From: JAZDLO01 sp043801935 | Lineage (GTDB): Bacteria; Actinomycetota; Thermoleophilia; RBG-16-64-13 | NCBI GenBank assembly: GCA_043801935.1 | Contig: JAZDLO010000095.1 | Coordinates: 1-12,543, forward strand | Direction: 5' to 3' | DNA length: 12,543 bases | Shown: positions 1-5,739 of the stretch, in pieces | Numbering within the stretch: the stretch's first letter is position 1 | Layout of the letters: every line of letters starts with the position of its first letter | Notes under the pieces: generated by a model | Told to the model about the DNA's origin: nothing | What the model saw: only the letters and a program-made list of their open reading frames with translations | Databases searched by the model: none | Program-made: the position numbers and the translations under genes

Positions 1-1
1 A

Positions 2-532
2 ATGCGAGTGAGGCTCGGGGTCCTTACGCTTATCCTGGCTACGGCGCTTGCGATAGTGGGATGCGGATCAGGAACGTCGACGGGCAGCGGCCAAGAAGAT
101 TCAACAACATCTGCCCCAACAAGATCTGCCCCAACAACATCCGCGGACAACAGCGGCGCATGGGACGACTATCGGGATTCTCTTCTCACGTGGGCTGACG
201 ATCTCGCAATCAGCACTCCTCCAGCGACTGGATACGACGAGGAAGGCTACCCTGATTCCGATGACTCGAGCTACCGCAAAGACGTTGAGCGTGCAGTCGA
301 AGACCTAGCCAACCTAGAGCAACTAAAACCCCCTCCAGAGCTTGCCGCGTTGCACCAGAAGCTGGTCGAGGCCTTTAGGGGCTTCTGTCAGGCCGATGAA
401 CTCTATCAAGAAACCGAGGCAGCCAAGAACTACCTCGCTGCAATGAAGGCGGGCACGGAGGCCCAGGAACAATTAGACAAGGTCAATGACGCGTTGCTTC
501 AGCTTGTCCAAGCGTCCAAAGCGGCTGAATAG
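2..532 (+). CDS. Small putative lipoprotein of unknown function
   Basis: This is a 176-residue secreted protein whose start lies one base from the window edge. The N-terminus is a textbook lipoprotein signal: Met-Arg-Val-Arg, a hydrophobic stretch, then the lipobox Ile-Val-Gly-Cys with the Cys at residue 21. The mature protein should therefore be anchored to the outer face of the membrane through a diacylglyceryl-Cys. Residues 22-50 form a Gly/Ser/Thr-rich linker that includes a duplicated 15-base unit (bases 107-121 and 122-136). The remainder is acidic and probably helical, with no catalytic motif I recognise. The complete signal peptide supports ATG at base 2, although the upstream ribosome binding site is outside the window. 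The neighbouring minus-strand gene is convergent, so nothing nearby hints at a function. Base composition is visibly less GC-rich than in the rest of the window. The lipoprotein call is solid; the role is unknown. Confidence 0.8.
   Translation: MRVRLGVLTLILATALAIVGCGSGTSTGSGQEDSTTSAPTRSAPTTSADNSGAWDDYRDSLLTWADDLAISTPPATGYDEEGYPDSDDSSYRKDVERAVEDLANLEQLKPPPELAALHQKLVEAFRGFCQADELYQETEAAKNYLAAMKAGTEAQEQLDKVNDALLQLVQASKAAE
107..136 (+). repeat. 15-base tandem duplication in lipoprotein linker
   Basis: Two adjacent 15-base units (107-121 and 122-136) differ at one position. They encode a repeated Ser-Ala-Pro-Thr type segment of the low-complexity linker after the lipobox. The reading frame is preserved. 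Confidence 0.7.
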
Positions 533-571
533 CTGGCAATTGGAGTTGCGTCAACATTCTACTTCGGCCGC

Positions 572-708
572 TCCCAGCTTCGCCGGCGGGGGTTCTGCTA
601 TTTGCTAATGAACTGACTCGTGACTGTCGATTGTGTGAGCAGCAAGGCTCTGGCCGGACGGCGTCCCCAGAGCCTTTGCCGTTTCCCAGCTTCGCCGGCG
701 GGGGTTCT
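572..708 (+). repeat. Pair of identical 25-bp direct repeats
   Basis: The 25 bases at 572-596 recur exactly at 684-708, a period of 112 bases. Each copy contains the self-complementary core CGCCGGCG and ends in GGGGGTTCT. The copies flank a small hairpin (644-676). They are noncoding as far as I can see. They could be dispersed chromosomal repeats, target-site or end remnants of a small element, or recombination sites. Only two copies are present in this window, so a CRISPR array is excluded. Confidence 0.75.
644..676. terminator. Hairpin between convergent genes, possible bidirectional terminator
   Basis: A perfect 10-bp inverted repeat, AAGGCTCTGG (644-653) and CCAGAGCCTT (667-676), encloses a 13-base loop. 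It lies between two convergent genes, where a bidirectional terminator would be expected. No run of T follows on either strand, so a canonical intrinsic terminator is not demonstrated. It may instead be part of the repeat structure around it. Confidence 0.4.
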
Positions 709-723
709 CCTGCTTGCGAGGGT

Positions 724-795
724 CTTTGCCTCCTGAGATACCGTCACAGGGTCTCAGGGGCTTCTTGTCCATCGGGTCAGGAGGGGCCTGCAAAG
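724..795. repeat. Nested inverted repeat, possible structured RNA or stem
   Basis: CTTTGC (724-729) pairs with GCAAAG (790-795), and immediately inside it CTCCTGA (730-736) pairs with TCAGGAG (777-783). A smaller CTGAGA/TCTCAG pair lies within or competes with the inner stem. Bases 784-789 would form a bulge. The arrangement suggests an RNA or DNA secondary structure. No known RNA family is recognised. Confidence 0.35.
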
Positions 796-881
796 TTGAG
801 GGTGCTAACCACTCCTCGGGGCTATCGCAGCGGTGCAGGTAGGGGCTTACAGAGCGTCGTGAGGGCCTCTACGCTTGGGAG

Positions 882-1217
882 TCACCTGAAAAGCCCTCTC
901 TGCGCTGGAGGGGCGGCTGGAGGCGGCGACCATTTGAGCGTGCCATCGGCGTCCCACTCCTCGTCCTGCGCCTCCTCGTCCTGCGCCTCCTCGTCCTGCG
1001 CCTCCTCGCGTTTCTCTTCCTCCTCGTCCTCCTCCTCCCAGGTAGACTCGTAGTCTCCGCACCAGTCTTCGGCGTTGGTCAAAGCCCAAGAGGCGTTCTG
1101 GCGTCCGTCGCTGTATTCGCCGTTCCCCAGGGTTGGGCTTGGGGCGTATCTATGGCAGCGGTTGGACTGCTCTTCCCAAAAACGACAGGTTGCGCAGGAA
1201 ACCTGCACTTCGCTCAC
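882..1217 (-). CDS. Small four-cysteine protein with acidic repeat tail
   Basis: This 111-residue protein starts at GTG 1217. A perfect AGGAGG (complement of 1223-1228) sits 5 bases upstream, which decides against a longer frame from 1286. Residues 8-56 carry a compact motif: Cys8-x2-Cys11-Arg-Phe-Trp, then Cys21-His-Arg-Tyr-Ala-Pro, and finally Trp52-Cys53-Gly-Asp-Tyr. I recognise this spacing (CxxCxFW...CxRxAP...WCG) from many uncharacterised small bacterial and phage-island proteins. Four cysteines suggest binding of a metal or an Fe-S cluster, but this is inference. Residues 61-87 are almost entirely Glu/Asp, with Glu-Glu-Ala-Gln-Asp repeated three times, followed by a Pro/Ala-rich C-terminus. 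No signal peptide is seen, so it is probably cytoplasmic. The gene stands alone, convergent with the lipoprotein gene and divergent from the large fusion gene. The shadow frame on the plus strand is Ser-rich and not real. Confidence 0.75.
   Translation of the reverse strand: MSEVQVSCATCRFWEEQSNRCHRYAPSPTLGNGEYSDGRQNASWALTNAEDWCGDYESTWEEEDEEEEKREEAQDEEAQDEEAQDEEWDADGTLKWSPPPAAPPAQRGLFR
958..1010 (-). repeat. 15-base tandem repeat encoding acidic tail
   Basis: Three exact 15-base copies (958-972, 973-987 and 988-1002) and a partial fourth (1003-1010) lie inside the four-cysteine protein gene. They encode the repeated Glu-Glu-Ala-Gln-Asp segment. The copies are identical at DNA level, so the expansion is recent or prone to slippage. 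Copy number may vary between strains without shifting the frame. Confidence 0.85.
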
Positions 1218-1222
1218 GTGTA

Positions 1223-1228
1223 CCTCCT
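1223..1228 (-). promoter_or_regulatory. Strong Shine-Dalgarno deciding a GTG start
   Basis: On the minus strand AGGAGG lies 5 bases before GTG 1217. It fixes the start of the four-cysteine protein and is the best evidence that this frame is translated. Confidence 0.75.
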
Positions 1229-1388
1229 GAGGGTAGGTCTTATCGTAGGTCGCCGATTGCCATCTTACTAGGTACCGTCTCCACAACCAAAGACCTATGG
1301 ACCCCGACGCCGCGCGCTGCCAACATGGGGGAGAGCCCGATGGGCCGCTACCGGCTTTGCCGGCCGGGGCACGTGCTATCGGTGGGAT

Positions 1389-1410
1389 TTGGTGTCCACT
1401 TGGTGTCCAC
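1389..1410 (+). repeat. Tandem duplication of an 11-base unit
   Basis: TTGGTGTCCAC occurs twice in direct succession and is followed by TTTTC. The GTGTCCACTTTT flavour resembles ends of some IS21-type elements as I remember them. No transposase and no matching opposite end are visible, so this is recorded only as a repeat. Confidence 0.6.
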
Positions 1411-1628
1411 TTTTCAAAGAACGGTCAGAGCACGTGCGCTTGCGAGCGACTGGCTGACTGGAGTGGTGGCCGCAGGTCTCTGGTGCTGCGGACCTACACG
1501 AGCGGGGTTACGGTCCGCTCCAAATGGTATGGTCTTGGTGTGCGCAGTGCCTGCCGGGGCAGTCACTTGCTGCGCTCGCGGGACCCTCGGTGACATCCTG
1601 GGTCTCCGCAGTTCGCTTACTCGAAAGT

Positions 1629-4600
1629 ATGGGGGATTACGTGGACTCGTTCCTGGTAGGCGTAGACGCCGGGGGTCGGAGTGTCCGCTGCTCGCTCGTG
1701 GAGATCGAGAGCGGAAGGGTCACCACGGTCGCGCGCGCATGGGAGCCCAAAGCGGCAGTCGGCGCCGGCTTTTTCGCTTTCGACCTCGACACCGACCGGT
1801 GCTGGCGACTCGTTGGCGAGAGCGTCCGCGGCGCTCTTAGCAGCGTCGGCGCCCAGGCGGCTCAGGTTCAGGGGATCGCTGCCACCGGCATGAGGTTCAG
1901 TATGGTGGTCAACGATCAGCGGGGCCGGGTGCTGTTCGCCGTCCCCAATCGAGACGCTCGGGCCGCGAGTGAAGCCGTCAGGCTGGTCGACGACCAGGGC
2001 TGGGTGTTCAATGAGCGGACCGGTCATTGGCCCTCGCCGATCTTCATGGCGCCGCGCTTGGATTGGCTGACCCAAAACGCGCCCGAGGTGTTGGCGCGCA
2101 CGAGCGTCGTCTTCAGCCTGAGCGACTGGATAGGCTTCAAGATGACCGGGGAAACGTCCACCGATCCTTCCCAGGCCGGCGGGACCATGTTGCTCGATTT
2201 GGCGACAGGGGACTGGGCTTGGGATCTCATCGACCATATGAGACTTCCGCGCGGCATCTTCCCTCATGTCCGTCAGTCGGGAACGCTGCTGGGCACGCTT
2301 ACCGACGCTGCCGCCGAGCATCTGGGGTTGATCCCCGGAACACCGGTAGCGGTGGGCGGCGCCGACACTCAATGCGGCCTGCTTGGGGAAGGCGTGGTGA
2401 CTCCCGGCCAGCTAGGGGTGATCGCAGGCAGCACTACTCCGCTGCAGCTGGTGACTTCTCGCGCTGCGGTCGACGCGGGGGCACGGACCTGGACCGGTCA
2501 CCACGTGATACCCGGCTCTTGGGTCCTGGAGAGCAACGCCGGGGCCATGGGGGAAACGTTGGAATGGTTCGCCCGCCTCCTCTATCCCGAAGGATCGGAC
2601 AGATTACCGATGTTGCTGGCCGAGGCCTCCCGGTCCCGTCCCGGTGCGGGCGGGATGCTTTCCTCGCTAGGGGCTGGGGTGATGAACGCGCGGGAGATGT
2701 CGCTGCCCATAGGGAGCCTCTGTCTTACCCACCTGGGTGCGGGAAGCCCGGAGTCCCGGCGCGGCGACATAGTCCGTTCGATCCTCGAAGGCATGGCCTA
2801 TTCGCTCAAAGCCAACATGGAGCAGCTCCTTTCGGTAGCACAGGAAGAGCATCCGGAGGTCCGCATGGCCGGAGGGATGACTCGCTCCAGGATGTGGACG
2901 CAGCTGGCGTGTGACGTGCTCGGGCTTCCCGTGTCGGTCTCCGTGCAGCCTGGAGCCAGCCTGCTTGGGGCGGCGATCTGCGCCGGGACGGCGGTAGGGG
3001 TGTTTTCGGATCTCGCCGACGGGGCCGATCGCCTGTCTCGCCTGGAGCGACTCAGCCCCGAGCCCGAGCGAGCCCGCCTTTACGGTGAGTATTGCCGCGA
3101 ATGGCAGAGGCTTCGCGAAGCTCGGATTCCAGCCGACTCGGTCGCGGCCAACGTCGCGCTGCAGGCGATGATGAGCGAACCACCTGAGCCGGAGACGGGC
3201 TGGGAGCGGCCGGAGCGGCTCAGGATCCTGGCTACGGCAGACTTGGACGAGACGAGCTTGGCAGAGCTGAGAAGCCTGGGGGAAGTCACCTACGCGAGCT
3301 ACCGCGAGGCCCTGCGGCTCCTGACGGGTGACGAGTTGGTGGAAGAGCTCCAAGGCTTCAACGTGTTCATCACCGAGGTCGACATCGTCGACGCGGAGGC
3401 GCTCTCGAAGCTGCCGGACCTCAGGGTCATCGCGGCCTGCCGGGGCAGAGCGGTGAATGTGGACCTGGCTGCTTGCTCGGCCTTCGGCATCCCGGTCTTG
3501 TGCGCCCCCGGCCGGAACGCGGACTCGGTCGCCGATCTCACGTTGGCTTTCATGCTGATGCTCTCAAGAAAGATGGTCGAGGCTAACGCATTCCTTCGCC
3601 GGCCGGGCGGGGAAGCGGGTGACATGGGTCGCCAGGGCCAAGCCTACGGCGAACTTCAAGGGTGCGAGCTGTGGAACAAGACGGTCGGACTGGTCGGCCT
3701 AGGGGCGGTGGGGCGCGCGGTGGCCCGCCGCTCGCAGGCCTTCGGGGCCCGCCTCCTCGTCTACGATCCCTACCTCAGCGCCGAAGACATCCGCGGCGTG
3801 GGGGGAGAGCCCGCCGGCCTCGACGAGCTCCTCGCCGAAAGCGACATAGTCAGTTTGCACGCGCCTGCCACGGATGGTGCACGAGGGATGATCGGCGCGG
3901 AACAGCTGGCTCGGATGAAACGGGGTGCGTGGCTGATCAACACCGCTCGGGCGGCCCTCGTGGACGAGGGCGCCTTGCTGGCAGCACTTCAGTCTGGACA
4001 CTTGGGCGGGGCGGCTCTGGACGTGTTCGCCACTGAACCTCCGGGAGCCGACGACCCTCTCCTGTCACTCGCGAATGTCATCGCTACTCCGCATGTGGGC
4101 GGAAATACAACGGATGTGGCCACCCATCAGGGGATGATCGTGGCCGGCGAGCTAAAACGCATGGTCGAAGGCCGGCTGCCGCTCAACGTGCTCAACCCGG
4201 AGGCCCTGATAGGATTTGACTGGAACCGCCCTCAGGTTCCGGTGGACGCAGTTACCGTGGCCGCCCTGGTAGCGGGAGCTGGGCCGGCAGTGAGCGACCT
4301 GCAACAGGAGATAGTCATGCACCAGCCGGGTCCGAAAGCATCACTCGAGAACACCGGCCCGCCCGAAGGAGTATTCAGGGAGATGGGGCCGGACGAAGAG
4401 AAGAGCTGTTCACCGAAGACCCAGATGGAGCGGATCCTTCGGCTGTTCGTGGGTCGCGCGGAGGGCGACTCTGCGCTCATCGAGTTCGCTGCAAAGCATA
4501 CGGTCGACTCGCATTACTTCATCAACGATCTCGGGCTCGAGTTCTACATCGGTTTCCGCGATGGCAGGGTGATCACCGGTCTCGGCGCACCGGCGCAGCG

Positions 4601-5546
4601 GGCCGAGGTGCGGATGAAGGCCAAAGCCGAGACGCTGGACGGGATCCTCACCGGCCGCCTCAGTGGTAACAAGGCTGCAATGACAGGGAAGCTCTCCTTC
4701 AGTGGCGACGTCCGGTTGGCTATGGGTATGCAAAGGATCCAGGGGGAACTGATCCGGCTGTACTCGGGTGCGCGGGAAGACGCGGGCGGCCTCGACCTGG
4801 GCGCAACATCGGTCGCCCCCACCACTGAGGCCCCCGCCACCGTGGCCACCGCCCCGGCTATGGCTGCCGGCCCCGCCCTAGCGCCGAACTTGGGCCGAGC
4901 GGCATCCGGGGTAGCTGCAGCTTTGCGCGAGGAGATGACCCGGATCACCGAAGAGATGCTTGCAGGACAGCTCATCACGGCGACCGGCGGAAACGTCAGC
5001 GCCCGGATCCCCGGCTCGAGCGAGGTCCTGATCACCCCCAGCCAACTCTACAAGGGGCAACTGAGCCCGGGGATGATGGTCCGCATCGATCTCGAGGGCA
5101 ACGCACTAGACCCTGACGCACTGGCCCCTTCCAGCGAGCGGCAGGTCCACTGCGAGATCTACAAGGCGCGGCCCGACGTGGAGGCCGTGATTCACGCGCA
5201 TGCCACGTACGCCACCATCCTGATGATGGCCAATATCCCGTTCCTCCCCATTAGCACCGAGGCAGCCTTCCTGTCCGACATCCCCCGGGTGCCGTTCCTC
5301 GTGCCCGGCAGCCAGGAATTGGCGGCTGCCGTCCGGGACGCCATAGGCGACGGCATGGCAGTGTTCCTGCAGAACCATGGGTTGGTAGTGGCGGCCAGCA
5401 GCCTGCGCCACGCGGCGAGCACAGCCGAGGTCATCGAGCGGGTCTCTCTGATGATCTGGGGATGCTACGCCGTAGGGAAGAAGCCGCCTACCCTACCCAA
5501 AGAGATCCTGGCGATGCTACGAGAGATAGGGCGGATGATCGCCTGA
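1629..5546 (+). CDS. Four-domain fusion: FGGY kinase, 2-hydroxyacid dehydrogenase, SCP2, class II aldolase
   Basis: This 1305-residue cytoplasmic protein carries four complete domains. (1) Residues 1-505 form an FGGY sugar kinase with an N-terminal Gly-Val-Asp13-Ala-Gly-Gly phosphate loop, catalytic Asp246 in Gly-Gly-Ala-Asp, and Ala-Gly-Gly-Met-Thr at 414-418. It reads most like autoinducer-2 kinase (LsrK). (2) Residues 531-865 form an NAD-dependent D-2-hydroxyacid dehydrogenase with Gly-Leu-Gly-Ala-Val-Gly at 690-695, an Asp after beta-2 (favouring NAD), and the catalytic triad Arg774, Glu803 and His822. (3) Residues 933-1050 form an SCP2 sterol-carrier domain. (4) After a Pro/Ala/Thr-rich linker (about 1057-1094), residues 1095-1305 form a class II aldolase with Gly-Gly-Asn-Val-Ser (1120-1124), Glu1170 and the zinc ligands His1189, His1191 and His1250. 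I infer a sugar is phosphorylated, then cleaved to dihydroxyacetone phosphate and an aldehyde, with a 2-hydroxyacid step coupled. The substrate is unknown. ATG 1629 lacks a good ribosome binding site; GTG 1641, 5 bases after GGGGG, is the alternative. No internal stop or frame break is seen. Confidence 0.9.
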   Translation: MGDYVDSFLVGVDAGGRSVRCSLVEIESGRVTTVARAWEPKAAVGAGFFAFDLDTDRCWRLVGESVRGALSSVGAQAAQVQGIAATGMRFSMVVNDQRGRVLFAVPNRDARAASEAVRLVDDQGWVFNERTGHWPSPIFMAPRLDWLTQNAPEVLARTSVVFSLSDWIGFKMTGETSTDPSQAGGTMLLDLATGDWAWDLIDHMRLPRGIFPHVRQSGTLLGTLTDAAAEHLGLIPGTPVAVGGADTQCGLLGEGVVTPGQLGVIAGSTTPLQLVTSRAAVDAGARTWTGHHVIPGSWVLESNAGAMGETLEWFARLLYPEGSDRLPMLLAEASRSRPGAGGMLSSLGAGVMNAREMSLPIGSLCLTHLGAGSPESRRGDIVRSILEGMAYSLKANMEQLLSVAQEEHPEVRMAGGMTRSRMWTQLACDVLGLPVSVSVQPGASLLGAAICAGTAVGVFSDLADGADRLSRLERLSPEPERARLYGEYCREWQRLREARIPADSVAANVALQAMMSEPPEPETGWERPERLRILATADLDETSLAELRSLGEVTYASYREALRLLTGDELVEELQGFNVFITEVDIVDAEALSKLPDLRVIAACRGRAVNVDLAACSAFGIPVLCAPGRNADSVADLTLAFMLMLSRKMVEANAFLRRPGGEAGDMGRQGQAYGELQGCELWNKTVGLVGLGAVGRAVARRSQAFGARLLVYDPYLSAEDIRGVGGEPAGLDELLAESDIVSLHAPATDGARGMIGAEQLARMKRGAWLINTARAALVDEGALLAALQSGHLGGAALDVFATEPPGADDPLLSLANVIATPHVGGNTTDVATHQGMIVAGELKRMVEGRLPLNVLNPEALIGFDWNRPQVPVDAVTVAALVAGAGPAVSDLQQEIVMHQPGPKASLENTGPPEGVFREMGPDEEKSCSPKTQMERILRLFVGRAEGDSALIEFAAKHTVDSHYFINDLGLEFYIGFRDGRVITGLGAPAQRAEVRMKAKAETLDGILTGRLSGNKAAMTGKLSFSGDVRLAMGMQRIQGELIRLYSGAREDAGGLDLGATSVAPTTEAPATVATAPAMAAGPALAPNLGRAASGVAAALREEMTRITEEMLAGQLITATGGNVSARIPGSSEVLITPSQLYKGQLSPGMMVRIDLEGNALDPDALAPSSERQVHCEIYKARPDVEAVIHAHATYATILMMANIPFLPISTEAAFLSDIPRVPFLVPGSQELAAAVRDAIGDGMAVFLQNHGLVVAASSLRHAASTAEVIERVSLMIWGCYAVGKKPPTLPKEILAMLREIGRMIA

Positions 5547-5595
5547 AGGCCGTCCTAGGCCGATCGTCATGATGCAAGACAGGCGGTAAATATAT

Positions 5596-5609
5596 GCTGT
5601 ATGTACAGC
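5596..5609. promoter_or_regulatory. Operator-like palindrome upstream of the transpeptidase gene
   Basis: GCTGTATGTACAGC is a perfect inverted repeat: 6-bp arms around TG. It sits in the AT-rich patch about 130 bases before the transpeptidase start. Its size and symmetry fit the site of a dimeric DNA-binding regulator. No regulator gene is in the window, so this is a candidate only. Confidence 0.4.
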
Positions 5610-5649
5610 TCGCTGGACGGGTTTGGCATCTGTTGCTTGGGTCGCGCCG

Positions 5650-5693
5650 GCCCCGGCGCCGGGGCGAGTGCCCGGCCCTGCCTGCCCGCCGGG
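5650..5693 (+). terminator. Two GC-rich hairpins, possible terminator or leader structure
   Basis: Bases 5650-5665 are a perfect 16-bp palindrome (GCCCCGGC/GCCGGGGC). Then CCCGGC (5671-5676) pairs with GCCGGG (5688-5693) across an 11-base loop. No T-run follows. They could end the fusion-gene transcript, as U-less hairpins may do in high-GC bacteria, or fold in the 5' leader of the next gene. Confidence 0.35.
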
Positions 5694-5739
5694 TGTCGTC
5701 TGGTTTGAAGAACGCTTGCTCGGCGGAACAAAGCTCCCC

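Larger units (their letters stand above)
533..881. other. Intergenic region with repeats between convergent genes, no supported gene
   Basis: This stretch lies between the lipoprotein gene and the convergent minus-strand gene. Reading frames here (for example + 631-1053 and - 605-793) have no recognisable motif and no good ribosome binding site. It holds a 25-bp direct repeat (572-596 and 684-708), a hairpin (644-676) and a nested inverted repeat (724-795), each listed separately. It could be a transcription-termination zone for both flanking genes, a remnant of an inserted element, or an untranslated structured RNA. I cannot choose between these from one sequence. Confidence 0.5.
1218..1628. 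other. Divergent intergenic region, no supported gene
   Basis: This region separates the minus-strand four-cysteine gene from the plus-strand fusion gene and should contain the promoters of both. On the minus strand TTGGTT and TAAGAT are spaced by 17 bases (bases 1265-1293), a weak sigma-70-like candidate. GTAGGTC occurs twice, 12 bases apart (1233-1239 and 1245-1251), and could be an operator. An exact tandem 11-mer lies at 1389-1410. Short hairpins lie at 1470-1491 (CCGCAG/CTGCGG) and 1500-1520 (GAGCGG/CCGCTC). The open frames here (1297-1593 and the upstream extension from 1524) have no recognisable motif. Confidence 0.45.
5547..5739. other. Intergenic region with palindrome and GC-rich hairpins
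   Basis: These 193 bases separate the fusion gene from the L,D-transpeptidase gene. An AT-rich patch (about 5586-5605) is exceptional in this GC-rich sequence and likely marks a promoter, but I find no convincing paired -35/-10. A 14-bp palindrome overlaps it and two GC-rich hairpins follow, listed separately. Confidence 0.45.

Noticed and set aside
605..793. Minus-strand 62-codon frame
   Set aside because: It runs through the 25-bp repeat and hairpin region, has no recognisable motif and no convincing ribosome binding site.
958..1010. CRISPR-like array
   Set aside because: The 15-base units are contiguous without spacers and lie in a coding frame.
631..1053. Plus-strand Ser-rich open frame of 140 codons
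   Set aside because: Its Ser/Cys repeats are the antisense reading of the acidic repeats of the minus-strand gene, and it has no motif or ribosome binding site.
1297..1593. Plus-strand 98-codon frame starting at ATG 1297
   Set aside because: No family resemblance, crosses the tandem 11-mer, and overlaps the upstream region of the fusion gene without a plausible initiation site.
1524..1628. Upstream extension of the kinase fusion by 35 residues
   Set aside because: The kinase fold begins at Val-Gly-Val-Asp shortly after ATG 1629 or GTG 1641, and the extension looks like translated noncoding DNA.
1617..2372. Long minus-strand and shifted frames over the fusion gene (also 2027-2914 and 2667-3353)
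   Set aside because: They are typical high-GC shadow frames with Arg/Gly/Pro-rich translations opposite an unmistakable coding frame.
5623..5739. N-terminal extension of the L,D-transpeptidase
   Set aside because: The translated stretch is Pro/Ala-rich and comes from the GC hairpins, whereas ATG 5740 starts a complete signal peptide.
5547..5739. Cyclic di-AMP (ydaO-type) riboswitch before a cell-wall enzyme gene
   Set aside because: Such riboswitches are common before wall hydrolases, but I could not find their conserved sequence blocks here.
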